Source of the DNA: an uncultured Ruminococcus sp.
GTDB taxonomy: Bacteria; Bacillota; Clostridia; Oscillospirales; Ruminococcaceae
DNA: 10,935 nucleotides
Reading direction: 5' to 3'
Assembly: GCA_947174085.1 (NCBI GenBank)
Contig: CAMWHN010000048.1
Coordinates: forward strand, 1-10,935
Shown: piece by piece, positions 4,989 through 10,582 of the stretch
How positions within the stretch are numbered: the first letter of the stretch is position 1
How the letters are laid out: each line of letters starts with the position of its first letter
The notes under the pieces: generated by a model
What the model was told of the DNA's origin: nothing
The model's input: only the letters and a program-made list of their open reading frames with translations
Databases searched by the model: none
Program-made: the position numbers and the translations under genes

Positions 4989-5776
4989 TTGATTTGTTCG
5001 TCTGTCATGCCTTTTGCTTTCCATTTAGCAATTAATTCAGATTCTTTTTCAGCTCTACCACGTTCATAATTTTCAAAAGCATATTCATTCTTGTCATATA
5101 AAGCTACTTGTCTGGCTGTATATGCAAGCCGTTTCTGTTCGTCCTGACTGATAGTATTGAGAGTTTCAAAAGCAGATTGCAAATATTCATTTCCTTGTAC
5201 AATCATTTCAAATTCTTCTCTCCTTTCCGCATTAATAAAGCGTGTCCATTTGTCAAGTGGTGTACCGTCTGTTTCTTCTGGTAGCTTTGGTAATTCAATT
5301 AAATGCCATTCCATCACGTCTGTGTAAACTTTATGACTAGTATCTTCACAGATATGATAAACTGTATGAAAACGTTGTTCTTCTTGAATATACTTAAAGT
5401 CCAGAATGTTAATTCCAATGCACTTCTTGATATTAGAATAACGTTTGTTAATATTCACTTGTTCCACAAGCATTTTAGAGACATAAAAAACGCTTCTATC
5501 TGCCCATGTTGCCATATAAGACAACTGAATCTCAATATCAATTTCTTTCTCATTATTCATGACAAGTCGAACATCAAGAATGCCTTGTTTTTCATCTTCA
5601 TGTATTTTTCTAAGATTTGTATTTTTTAATTCGGTGCTTTTAATTTCCTCTGGTGAAATATCCAGAACGGCACTTAAAAAGCCTTTGAGTGCTTTCCGGT
5701 TTGCCATAATTTCTTTAAAGGCAAAGTCAACTTTAGGGCGCATGATAAAATTTTCGTCATACTTTTGCTGATTCAT
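4973..5776 (-). CDS. Rpn-family recombination-promoting nuclease / PD-(D/E)XK putative transposase, 267 aa
   Basis: A member of the widespread Rpn (PDDEXK) family, metal-dependent DNA endonucleases shown for some members to promote RecA-independent recombination. Visible features: the N-terminal RPKVDFAFKEIM block with Asp17; the PD-(D/E)XK core with Asp68 in GILDVR and Glu82-x-Gln84 in IDIEIQLS; the following RSVFYVSKMLVEQV helix; and a C-terminal charged helix ending GMTDEQIKELLN, as is usual. Length is close to full size for the family, so it appears intact. The ATG has GAGGTG 8 bases upstream and lies 12 bases after the HTH gene stop, so the two are co-transcribed from the 6061-6089 promoter. 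Assignment is firm; what it does on this plasmid is unknown. Confidence 0.9.
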   Translation of the reverse strand: MNQQKYDENFIMRPKVDFAFKEIMANRKALKGFLSAVLDISPEEIKSTELKNTNLRKIHEDEKQGILDVRLVMNNEKEIDIEIQLSYMATWADRSVFYVSKMLVEQVNINKRYSNIKKCIGINILDFKYIQEEQRFHTVYHICEDTSHKVYTDVMEWHLIELPKLPEETDGTPLDKWTRFINAERREEFEMIVQGNEYLQSAFETLNTISQDEQKRLAYTARQVALYDKNEYAFENYERGRAEKESELIAKWKAKGMTDEQIKELLN

Positions 5777-5788
5777 TTCTAATTCACC

Positions 5789-6028
5789 TCACTTCTTTAA
5801 CCAATTTGCCGGTAATGGGATTGTTTTTTCTTTTATAGGTTCAGGCTGTATGCTATTGCTCTGGGTGTTACCTATCAAAAGCTTATCAAGTTCTGATTCA
5901 GCTATTCTGACTATACGACCATTTTTTAGTGTTTTTAATTCTCCTGTTTTTATTCTTCTGTTTATCGTACTAAGACTACATTGCAGATATTCACAGGCTT
6001 GCTTTTTTGTGTATAGCTTTTCTTGCAT
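5789..6028 (-). CDS. Small excisionase-type (HTH_17/MerR-like) DNA-binding protein, 79 aa
   Basis: Residues 6-27 (YTKKQACEYLQCSLSTINRR region) form a helix-turn-helix and 28-45 a wing (TGELKTLKNGRIVRI), followed by a helix SELDKLL and a polar, Pro/Lys-rich tail. This is the winged HTH of excisionases and MerR-like plasmid regulators. The frame extends to a GTG at 6037, but AAGGAG lies 8 bases before the ATG at 6028 and almost touches the GTG, so 6028 is chosen. First gene of a two-gene unit with rpn. It could autoregulate the unit through the tandem repeats at 6103-6137, or act as directionality factor for the recombinase at 6517-7713; neither is shown. The tail codons near 5817-5849 resemble a half copy of the dispersed element. 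Confidence 0.85.
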   Translation of the reverse strand: MQEKLYTKKQACEYLQCSLSTINRRIKTGELKTLKNGRIVRIAESELDKLLIGNTQSNSIQPEPIKEKTIPLPANWLKK

Positions 6029-6060
6029 TAAATTCACTCCTTTTTATCTAATCTGATTTT

Positions 6061-6089
6061 ATTATAGCATACTTTTTTCATTGTGTCAA
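6061..6089 (-). promoter_or_regulatory. Perfect promoter of the HTH-rpn unit
   Basis: On the minus strand TTGACA (6089-6084), 17-base spacer, TATAAT (6066-6061), with TATGC just before the -10 box giving an extended -10. Start expected near 6054, 26 bases before the ATG. Confidence 0.85.
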
Positions 6090-6102
6090 ACAGTTTCATA
6101 GA

Positions 6103-6137
6103 ATTTCTTTAAGTATCTTATTATTTCTTAAAGTATC
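6103..6137 (-). promoter_or_regulatory. Tandem 15-bp repeats upstream of the HTH-rpn promoter
   Basis: ATTTCTTTAAGTATC (6103-6117) and ATTTCTTAAAGTATC (6123-6137) differ at one base and are 20 bp apart, about two helical turns. They lie at roughly -50 to -85 relative to the start. Each holds a CTTWAAG dyad. Likely paired sites for a regulator, possibly the HTH protein itself. Confidence 0.65.
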
Positions 6138-6185
6138 ACGTTAATTGGCTCAGAAAAACTATGGGACAACTTGACTATTCGTTTT

Positions 6186-6250
6186 AACTACACCGAAATT
6201 TTCGGAGTAGTTCTTAAACTCCTATGCTTTTACTCAATTTTGAGTAAAAG
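6186..6250. repeat. Two large palindromes between cassette and recombinase
   Basis: 6186-6212: AACTAC and GTAGTT outer arms, an A/A mismatch, CCGAAA-T-TTTCGG inner, 27 bp overall. 6227-6250: CTTTTACTCAA-TT-TTGAGTAAAAG, perfect arms. The second shares its centre CTCAATTTTGAG with 4285-4300. Neither has a following T-run on the minus strand. Confidence 0.65.
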
Positions 6251-6287
6251 TCTTTTACAATTGGTATGAGTAAATTTTTCACCTCGT

Positions 6288-6330
6288 TCAGCTCCTATCT
6301 GTCAGGCATGTTCTGGGAGCTATTTTCGGA
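6288..6330 (+). repeat. Direct repeat flanking the rpn cassette, copy 2
   Basis: Second copy of 4902-4942 (ATCTGTCAGGCATGT, then GGAGCTATT). AGCTCC (6290-6295) and GGAGCT (6316-6321) form a hairpin. Together the copies bracket about 1.39 kb containing only the rpn and HTH genes and their promoter. Confidence 0.75.
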
Positions 6331-6390
6331 CATCTCTGACCGATTTTTTCAAGCAATTCAAATCTATACGGAATGTAAATTCAAACACAA

Positions 6391-6433
6391 GGAGCTGTTA
6401 TCCTATAAAACAAGAAATTCTTTTATTAAAGGA
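6391..6433 (+). repeat. Dispersed hairpin element, copy E8 (diverged)
   Basis: Opens with GGAGCTGTTATCCTATAAAA and closes with TTCTTTTATTAAAGG; the centre differs from the main family. It sits 84 bases past the recombinase stop. Confidence 0.6.
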
Positions 6434-6469
6434 AAATAACGTAATAAAGCCATTTCATGAATTATCTTA

Positions 6470-6511
6470 ATTTATAACTAAGCTATTGCACACTAGTCTA
6501 GTTATAAATTT
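6470..6511 (-). terminator. Inverted repeat just past the recombinase stop (terminator or site)
   Basis: AATTTATAACTA (6470-6481) and TAGTTATAAATT (6500-6511) pair perfectly over 12 bases around an 18-base centre, ending 6 bases from the stop codon. The stem is AT-rich and the minus-strand T-run is poor, so termination is uncertain. Paired 12-bp arms next to a tyrosine recombinase gene also resemble a recombination core site, although the centre is longer than the usual 6-8 bases. Confidence 0.45.
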
Positions 6512-6516
6512 TCACC

Positions 6517-7713
6517 TTACTGGCACATAGCAACAGCGATTGCTGTCAGCTGGTCAAGCTGGTTCTGGTTCATTCTCTGAATCATCTTTTGCAACTGATT
6601 CATGCTATCAGGTTGCACACCAGCTCCATGATAGAAGTTATAAAGACGTTCGGCTATTTCAGATTCTTGTTTCTCTGTATCAACATGCAAGTATATTTCT
6701 GTTGTCGCTGGGTTGCTGTGTCGCATATACTGCTGTGTTAGATAGATATTGCCTGTAAGCTCTTGCACGTTAGTTCCTGCGGTATGTCTAAGGCTGTGAG
6801 CTGTCAGACGTTCGCTGTTAAATCCTGCTTCTTGCATAGCTTTTTTTAGCATTGTGCTTATCGTAGTTGTTGCAAGACGTTTACCACCGCTTCTATTTCC
6901 AGTAGCAACGAATAACGGCTTATCCCCTGTTGGTTTATCTGTTCTGCTTTTCAGATAGTCGTCTATTGCTTCCTTGACTTCTGGTGCAAGCGGTTTCTTT
7001 GCATCAGGTTCTGTATGCCCTTTACCCCACACATAAAGCCATGCAGAATTGCCTTTTACTTCAATATCTTTTATATTAGCTCTTGCAAGTTCTATTGTTC
7101 TAAGACCTGTATTAACAGCTAGCAAATACATTGCATAAAGTCTTTTGCCTTGTTCTGTTGTTCTCTGAATACGTCCTGCTGTGTCTTTCTTTGCCGTTCC
7201 TGCTTTTGCTAGCTTTTCAGAAGCTTTTGCAGAAATACTCTTTTCTATCGTCTGCACTTCTTCAACCGTTAAAGCATCTTTTCTGTGTATATCATGCTTT
7301 ACTTTTGGAGCGTGAATGTTTGCAGAAATATCAGGATATAAGCCGTTAGAAGCTGTCCAGCGGAAAAACTGGCATACGCTACGCAAATATTGTGCTATTG
7401 TGTTCGGCTTACACTGCACTCTGATTCGGTTGCCTGCTTTGTCGGTTCTGTACTTCCAGCCGTTCAGGCTCTCACTGTCAAATTGTATTGCATCATGTTC
7501 TGTGCATAGATATTCCCTATAAGATAAAATATCTTCTCTTACTGGTCTTGTGATGGACGAATATCTAAGCCATACAGCAAACTGTCTGAGATTAATTATA
7601 TAAGCTCTTGCAGTGTTCTTGCTTCTGTCTATCCAAGAAACAAAGCTACTAAAAAGATTTGTCTGTAAGTCCTGCTGTGGCATAGCTGTGCCTGTAGTCT
7701 GTAATTGCATCAT
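6517..7713 (-). CDS. Tyrosine recombinase/integrase (XerC/D-like), 398 aa
   Basis: Site-specific DNA strand exchange through a 3'-phosphotyrosyl intermediate. An N-terminal SAM-like core-binding domain spans about 15-135 (TARAYIINLRQFAVWLR block); the catalytic domain spans about 140-362 with the full set Arg205 (NTGLRTIEL), Lys231, His306-x-x-Arg309 (HSLRHTAG), His332 (MRHSNPATT) and Tyr341. A short C-terminal Gln/Met-rich tail (369-398) is an add-on. Longer than typical XerC/D by an insert near 70-105 and one rich in Ala/Lys at 160-190. The ATG at 7713 has GGAGG 7 bases upstream. Possible jobs: resolving multimers, integrating the plasmid, or inverting it between the 45-bp repeats that flank the gene at a distance. 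Intact and probably active. Confidence 0.95.
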   Translation of the reverse strand: MMQLQTTGTAMPQQDLQTNLFSSFVSWIDRSKNTARAYIINLRQFAVWLRYSSITRPVREDILSYREYLCTEHDAIQFDSESLNGWKYRTDKAGNRIRVQCKPNTIAQYLRSVCQFFRWTASNGLYPDISANIHAPKVKHDIHRKDALTVEEVQTIEKSISAKASEKLAKAGTAKKDTAGRIQRTTEQGKRLYAMYLLAVNTGLRTIELARANIKDIEVKGNSAWLYVWGKGHTEPDAKKPLAPEVKEAIDDYLKSRTDKPTGDKPLFVATGNRSGGKRLATTTISTMLKKAMQEAGFNSERLTAHSLRHTAGTNVQELTGNIYLTQQYMRHSNPATTEIYLHVDTEKQESEIAERLYNFYHGAGVQPDSMNQLQKMIQRMNQNQLDQLTAIAVAMCQ

Positions 7714-7747
7714 AATATTTCCTCCGATTCAGATTGTAATTGAATTT

Positions 7748-7763
7748 GTCCAGTCGACTGGAC
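7748..7763. promoter_or_regulatory. Palindrome GTCCAGTCGACTGGAC in the recombinase leader
   Basis: Perfect 16-bp palindrome 35 bases upstream of the recombinase ATG, between element E9 and the ribosome site. Its design (perfect symmetry around an NTCGAN centre) recalls the ACTCGAGT palindromes. A candidate operator or leader hairpin. Confidence 0.6.
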
Positions 7764-7778
7764 GAACCTTTTCTAAAT

Positions 7779-7832
7779 CCTATAAAAGAGAATCCTCTAT
7801 TACAGGAAAATTTATTTTAGTAGGACAGCTCC
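7779..7832 (+). repeat. Dispersed hairpin element, copy E9
   Basis: Arms CCTATAAAAGAG and CTCTATTACAGG around AATC, then AAAATTTATTTTAGTAGG and ACAGCTCC. Nearly identical to E10, 185 bases downstream. Lies in the recombinase 5' leader. Confidence 0.85.
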
Positions 7833-7952
7833 AGATAGTTTTTCCTTATTGTATACAAATTTTCAAACTTAGCATGTGATGAAACAGCATCAAACTTTTT
7901 TATATGCCATTTTGAATTAAAAATATACATGCAGTTAAAATACTGTGTTCTG
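7833..7952. other. Short non-coding spacer between two dispersed elements
   Basis: AT-rich, with no gene. The recombinase promoter may lie here (TATACAAT near 7850 on the minus strand), but no convincing -35 box is in register. Confidence 0.3.
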
Positions 7953-8017
7953 AGAGCTGTTATTCTATAAAAGAGAATCCTCTTATTACAGGAAAATTTA
8001 TTTTATAGGACAGCTCC
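7953..8017 (+). repeat. Dispersed hairpin element, copy E10
   Basis: Begins GAGAGCTGTTATT, then arms CTATAAAAGAG and CTCTTATTACAGG around AATC, AAAATTTATTTTATAGG, and ACAGCTCC (8010-8017). This is the clearest composite: the ACAGCTCC end also forms one arm of the hairpin at 8010-8044. Confidence 0.85.
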
Positions 8018-8044
8018 ATTCCCTTTATTAGAGCATGGAGCTGT
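8010..8044 (-). terminator. Hairpin downstream of the rep gene (possible terminator)
   Basis: ACAGCTCCAT (8010-8019) and ATGGAGCTGT (8035-8044) pair perfectly. It begins 12 bases past the rep stop codon. The downstream minus-strand sequence is only A/T-rich, so termination would be inefficient; mRNA 3'-end protection is another possibility. Confidence 0.45.
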
Positions 8045-8055
8045 TGTCTGATTGA

Positions 8056-9225
8056 TTATAAAATTATAATAATGCCGTCTTGCTGTTCCTGATAGCCTGT
8101 GATGATACCTGTTTTTTGGTAATGGTCTAACAGTTTTCTGAATTTGGTAGTGGCATCATATCGCTTTTTTCTGGTATCAATCCCACAATTTTCATAAATA
8201 GTGGTATATAACATCTTGTTGTTATATGGCTTCTTCTTTTCCTTGTCTCGCTTCATTCTTGCAATTCTATTACGAAAATAATCATCAAGCAATAAATTAT
8301 CTTCTGTTGCTCTTGCAAAAGGCAAAGTGAATTGTTCAAGTGTATATGTTGTAATTTGTTTACGCTTTCTGGCAAATGTTAATAATGGTGGTTCTCTAAA
8401 TAGATGAATTGCATATTTTGCAATTCGATTATTGATAGAGAGTTCCTGAATTTTTTCTGCTGGTAGTAATGAAGAATCATATACAAAATGTGGGTAATTG
8501 TAAGATTCGCTTTCTTCCTGATTATCAATTTTTATTGTTGTTTTCATAAGTTTGCTAATCGCTTCGTCAATTGCATTTATTTGATTCATAGATGGACTAC
8601 CTTTTCCACCCATTGCTCTATGAATTTGTTGAATTGTGATGTATTCATTTCCAGCATGCCATAAAGCACCAATTGCAACACATACTCGCTTATCAAATGG
8701 TGTCAACGGTCTGAATGTTAAGGCTTTGTTGTTTTCCAGTTCTTCAAAATCAAGTGTAATAATTGTGTTCAAGCTGTCATTACTCCCTGATTTCTCAACA
8801 TTCATAGAATATGTTCCTGCTTCAAGGTTTTTAAAAATATTTTGACTTACCTTGTCAAGAAGAAACGGGACGGCTTCTGGTTTCTTTGCTGTAACAGAAA
8901 TCTTTTCTTTATCGGCATCAGCTTCGTACTTTTCTTTTGCTTTTTCAATCAACATGGTTATTTCTTCTTGAGCGTCTATTACATTTTCTGTAATGTCTAT
9001 GCAGTCAAGAACATGCTGTAAAGTGAGATTCATTTCTGGGTGTAGTTTTTGAAATTGTAACAGTTCCGCTTCAATGTATGGTGTCAGGATTTCAATGTAT
9101 TGCTTTCTAATATCATCAAGAATTTTGGCAATCTGTTTCGCTTCTTTTATAGTGCTTTTTGTAATAAATTCTATTATTTGTTCTAGTTCTGCTGAATTAG
9201 CAGTGTTCTTGTTTTCTTCGCTCAT
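8056..9225 (-). CDS. Probable plasmid replication initiator (Rep, winged-helix), 389 aa
   Basis: Likely binds the origin iterons and recruits replication proteins. Residues 1-110 are strongly helical and charged. About 168-236 look like a first winged helix: LTPFDKRVCVAIGALWHAG, then ITIQQIHRAMGG, then a long helix and the strand IKID, the arrangement seen in plasmid initiators and related phage proteins of Gram-positives. About 280-389 form a basic region (RKRK, KRDKEKKK) and a second winged-helix-like domain ending in a beta strand (GIIIIL). The ATG has AAAGGA 7 bases upstream. Support comes from context: RHH repressor, antisense RNA and iterons are all present and no other initiator candidate exists. 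I identify the fold by pattern, not by a named family, so another DNA-binding role is possible. Confidence 0.72.
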   Translation of the reverse strand: MSEENKNTANSAELEQIIEFITKSTIKEAKQIAKILDDIRKQYIEILTPYIEAELLQFQKLHPEMNLTLQHVLDCIDITENVIDAQEEITMLIEKAKEKYEADADKEKISVTAKKPEAVPFLLDKVSQNIFKNLEAGTYSMNVEKSGSNDSLNTIITLDFEELENNKALTFRPLTPFDKRVCVAIGALWHAGNEYITIQQIHRAMGGKGSPSMNQINAIDEAISKLMKTTIKIDNQEESESYNYPHFVYDSSLLPAEKIQELSINNRIAKYAIHLFREPPLLTFARKRKQITTYTLEQFTLPFARATEDNLLLDDYFRNRIARMKRDKEKKKPYNNKMLYTTIYENCGIDTRKKRYDATTKFRKLLDHYQKTGIITGYQEQQDGIIIIL

Positions 9226-9252
9226 AGTTAAATCCTTTCTTAAAATTCATAG

Positions 9253-9308
9253 CCTATAAAAGAGAATCTTCTTATTACAGGCTGATTCTCTCTTACAGGA
9301 CAGCTCCA
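9253..9308 (+). repeat. Dispersed hairpin element, copy E11, in the rep leader
   Basis: Arms CCTATAAAAGAG and CTTATTACAGG around AATCTT, then GCTGATTCTCTCTTACAGG and ACAGCTCC. In the minus-strand mRNA it gives a hairpin about 28 bases upstream of the rep ATG, next to the hairpin at 9300-9335. Confidence 0.85.
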
Positions 9309-9335
9309 TTTCTCCAGTGAATAGAATGGAGCTGT
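9300..9335 (-). promoter_or_regulatory. Hairpin between the small ORF and rep
   Basis: ACAGCTCCATT (9300-9310) and AATGGAGCTGT (9325-9335) pair perfectly over 11 bases with a 14-base loop. It is the same design as 8010-8044. It could attenuate or stabilise the rep message. Confidence 0.6.
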
Positions 9336-9352
9336 TCCGTAGCGTTTGCTGA

Positions 9353-9604
9353 TTAGAAATCTTTTCTGTTTGTCATGAGCTGTACACCAGCATAGAAGCC
9401 GACTTCAAAAGCGTTTTCTTTAATAGCACCGCATAAATCAATCAGTTTGTTGCATGCCTCGTCATACTCATTTTCAGACATATGACTGAAATATGTGTCC
9501 AGAAATGACAATGTAGCGTTTCTGATTTCAGTTGTGCTAAGCTGATTTTCTGCAATTGGTTTTTCTTCGTAATCATAATAGATTACTTCAAGAAGTCTGT
9601 TCAT
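9353..9604 (-). CDS. Conserved small protein, 83 aa (resembles DUF6809-type proteins)
   Basis: Starts MNRLLEVIYYDYEEKP and ends with a helix FEVGFYAGVQLM. This order (LLE-x-IYY at the start, F-x-x-GF-x-x-G-x-xLM near the end) resembles small Firmicutes proteins grouped as DUF6809, from memory and not tested. Mostly helical and acidic; no DNA-binding motif. The frame extends to a TTG at 9631, but AAAGGA precedes the ATG at 9604, so that start is chosen. It sits between the RHH gene and rep, downstream of the antisense RNA target, so its translation should be under the same control. Function unknown; a replication accessory or regulator is an inference from position only. Confidence 0.7.
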   Translation of the reverse strand: MNRLLEVIYYDYEEKPIAENQLSTTEIRNATLSFLDTYFSHMSENEYDEACNKLIDLCGAIKENAFEVGFYAGVQLMTNRKDF

Positions 9605-9621
9605 AAAATATTTTCCTTTCT

Positions 9622-9688
9622 GACTTATCAAAGTCTTGACATGTCCCGAAAGGTATGTTATAATAGATTTAACAGGTCTTTTCGGGAC
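9622..9688 (-). promoter_or_regulatory. Leader stem-loops in the rep-block mRNA
   Basis: GTCCCGAAA (9643-9651) and TTTCGGGAC (9680-9688) form a perfect 9-bp stem in the minus-strand transcript. A small hairpin GACTT-TGAT-AAGTC (9635-9622) follows just before the ribosome site of the 83-aa gene. The antisense RNA covers the mRNA 5' arm (9688-9680) but not the other arm, so its binding would prevent this stem, the logic used by antisense-controlled plasmid leaders. Confidence 0.55.
9636..9664 (+). promoter_or_regulatory. Perfect promoter of the antisense RNA
   Basis: TTGACA (9636-9641), 17-base spacer, TATAAT (9659-9664), both exact consensus. Start expected near 9671. It faces against the rep block and is stronger by sequence than the RHH promoter (TTGACT), as expected for a counter-transcript in excess. 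Confidence 0.85.
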
Positions 9689-9755
9689 TTGGTTTTATTC
9701 AGGTAGAATAACAGCGGTCTAACTTTCTCAGGGTCAGGACTACTGTTATTTTTTT
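9671..9755 (+). ncRNA. Antisense (counter-transcribed) RNA controlling the rep block, about 85 nt
   Basis: Bounded by a consensus promoter and an intrinsic terminator. It is fully complementary to the minus-strand leader between the RHH gene and the 83-aa gene, and to the last bases of the RHH gene. The 5' part holds one arm of the leader stem (TTTCGGGAC); the 3' part is the terminator hairpin, with an 18-base loop that could serve as the pairing site. By analogy with the short antisense RNAs lying between copG and repB in pMV158-like plasmids, or the RNAIII of pIP501, it should limit expression of the initiator and set copy number. It contains no credible coding frame. Confidence 0.75.
9707..9755 (+). 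terminator. Terminator of the antisense RNA
   Basis: AATAACAG (9707-9714) and CTGTTATT (9743-9750) pair perfectly; GTC/GAC extends the stem beyond a 2x2 internal loop; seven T follow (9749-9755). The minus strand lacks a T-run, so it works only in the plus direction, leaving RHH-to-rep transcription open. Confidence 0.8.
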
Positions 9756-9919
9756 ATATCATTTTCCAACTTTTTAATTCCTCTACGTACTGCTTCCATT
9801 TGTGAAACTTCTTCTTGTTTGCAATATTTGTCTAGTATTTCTTTATTTTTTTCATCAATACGAACTGTTATTTTATATGGCTTTGGATTATCAGTTGGTC
9901 TACCTATTTTCGAACTCAT
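9746..9919 (-). CDS. Ribbon-helix-helix (CopG/Arc-like) repressor, 57 aa
   Basis: Short protein with the ribbon-helix-helix plan: a basic N-terminus (SKIGRPTDN), strand YKITVRI at 15-21, helix A at 22-34, a turn, and helix B at 40-52 (MEAVRRGIKKLE). Dimers of this fold insert the paired strands into the major groove. The ATG has an excellent GAGGTGAT ribosome site. It is the first gene of the rep block and its promoter contains symmetric TTGAC/GTCAA sites, so it probably represses itself and downstream replication genes, like the 45-aa CopG of pMV158. An antitoxin role is less likely because no toxin-like partner adjoins it. The stop codon lies inside the antisense RNA terminator. Confidence 0.85.
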   Translation of the reverse strand: MSSKIGRPTDNPKPYKITVRIDEKNKEILDKYCKQEEVSQMEAVRRGIKKLENDIKK

Positions 9920-9930
9920 TTTATCACCTC

Positions 9931-9975
9931 ACTTTTGACTGTCTTAATTATACACTATTGACGGTCAAAAGTCAA
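9931..9975 (-). promoter_or_regulatory. RHH-gene promoter with overlapping operator-like sites
   Basis: On the minus strand TTGACT (9975-9970), 17-base spacer, TATAAT (9952-9947). ACTTTTGAC (9931-9939) and GTCAAAAGT (9964-9972) are perfect inverted arms flanking the -10 box. TTGACGGTCAA (9958-9968) is a palindrome within the spacer, and a related TTGACTGTC lies 23 bases away at 9935-9943. This is a natural arrangement for cooperative RHH dimers blocking the polymerase. Confidence 0.8.
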
Positions 9976-10033
9976 TACTTTTCCATAAAAAATATTGCAC
10001 AAAAAATTCGTATATTCTTTGTGTATAAAATAT

Positions 10034-10068
10034 AGGAGCTGTTTTTAGTACAGCTCCTTTTGATTTTT
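10034..10068 (+). terminator. Rho-independent terminator made from the ACAGCTCC octamer
   Basis: AGGAGCTGT (10034-10042), 7-base loop, ACAGCTCCT (10050-10058), then TTTGATTTTT. It should stop plus-strand transcription; the minus-strand side is less T-rich. No plus-strand gene ends here, so it may insulate the rep control region. Confidence 0.65.
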
Positions 10069-10118
10069 AGATTGGTAGTTTAACAGATAATATTTCTGTG
10101 AATTGCTTTTAAATCAGT

Positions 10119-10140
10119 GTTTTCTAAAATTTTAGAAAAC
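10119..10140. repeat. Perfect 22-bp palindrome
   Basis: GTTTTCTAAAA joined directly to its complement TTTTAGAAAAC, with no spacer. No T-run follows. One of the longest perfect palindromes in the window. Confidence 0.8.
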
Positions 10141-10147
10141 GTGAATT

Positions 10148-10174
10148 AACTACGTCCGAAAAACGGACGAAGTT
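10148..10174. repeat. Inverted repeat with CGTCCG/CGGACG arms
   Basis: CGTCCG-AAAAA-CGGACG (10153-10169) extended by AACT/AGTT across one A/A mismatch. It adjoins the palindrome at 10119-10140. Confidence 0.65.
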
Positions 10175-10288
10175 CAGAGTAAGCAAAAATGAATTGAGAC
10201 AAGCAACGAACGACCAGAGGGAACGGCAAGAAGAAATTTCAATGCTAACAAGAAATACTTCATTGAGAGTGAAGATTTCTATAAAATA

Positions 10289-10313
10289 ACGCCGAACGAA
10301 TTTCGTACGGCGT
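10289..10313. repeat. 25-bp nested inverted repeat
   Basis: ACGAA-T-TTCGT inside ACGCCG/CGGCGT with one A/A mismatch. It has the same layout as 10148-10174 and 6186-6212: GC-rich arms, a single A/A mismatch, and an AT centre. Confidence 0.65.
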
Positions 10314-10417
10314 TCGGTAATATGGGTGCAAGACAATCAAATAATATAACACTAATACCATAGGATTATTAGTTTCACAAATTTGTTAGACCAATATAAA
10401 ATATGATGTGCTGTTAT

Positions 10418-10472
10418 CCTGTAAAAAAAGATTAGCCTATAAAAGAGAATCCTCTTATTATAGAACAGCTCC
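10418..10472 (+). repeat. Dispersed hairpin element, copy E12
   Basis: A CCTGTAAAAAAAGATTAG unit, then arms CCTATAAAAGAG and CTCTTATTATAG around AATC, ending in ACAGCTCC (10465-10472). A full two-unit copy with no gene nearby. Confidence 0.8.
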
Positions 10473-10475
10473 TTT

Positions 10476-10501
10476 TCTCTGGGTTCGTTCGGGCTTCGAC
10501 A
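10476..10501 (-). repeat. 26-bp inverted repeat, right copy
   Basis: Reverse complement matches 4253-4278 at 22 of 26 positions. Confidence 0.7.
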
Positions 10502-10582
10502 CTTCCTCGACAGTTTAACAGCTCCAGAAATATTAATAATATCAAGTTTTGACAAGCAGTATGCCATGTTCTCGCCGATTCG

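Noticed and set aside
4973..5776. Rpn gene as a classical insertion-sequence transposase with terminal inverted repeats
   Set aside because: No terminal inverted repeats or target duplication found; the flanking repeats are direct and 41-43 bp, and Rpn proteins are usually stand-alone nucleases.
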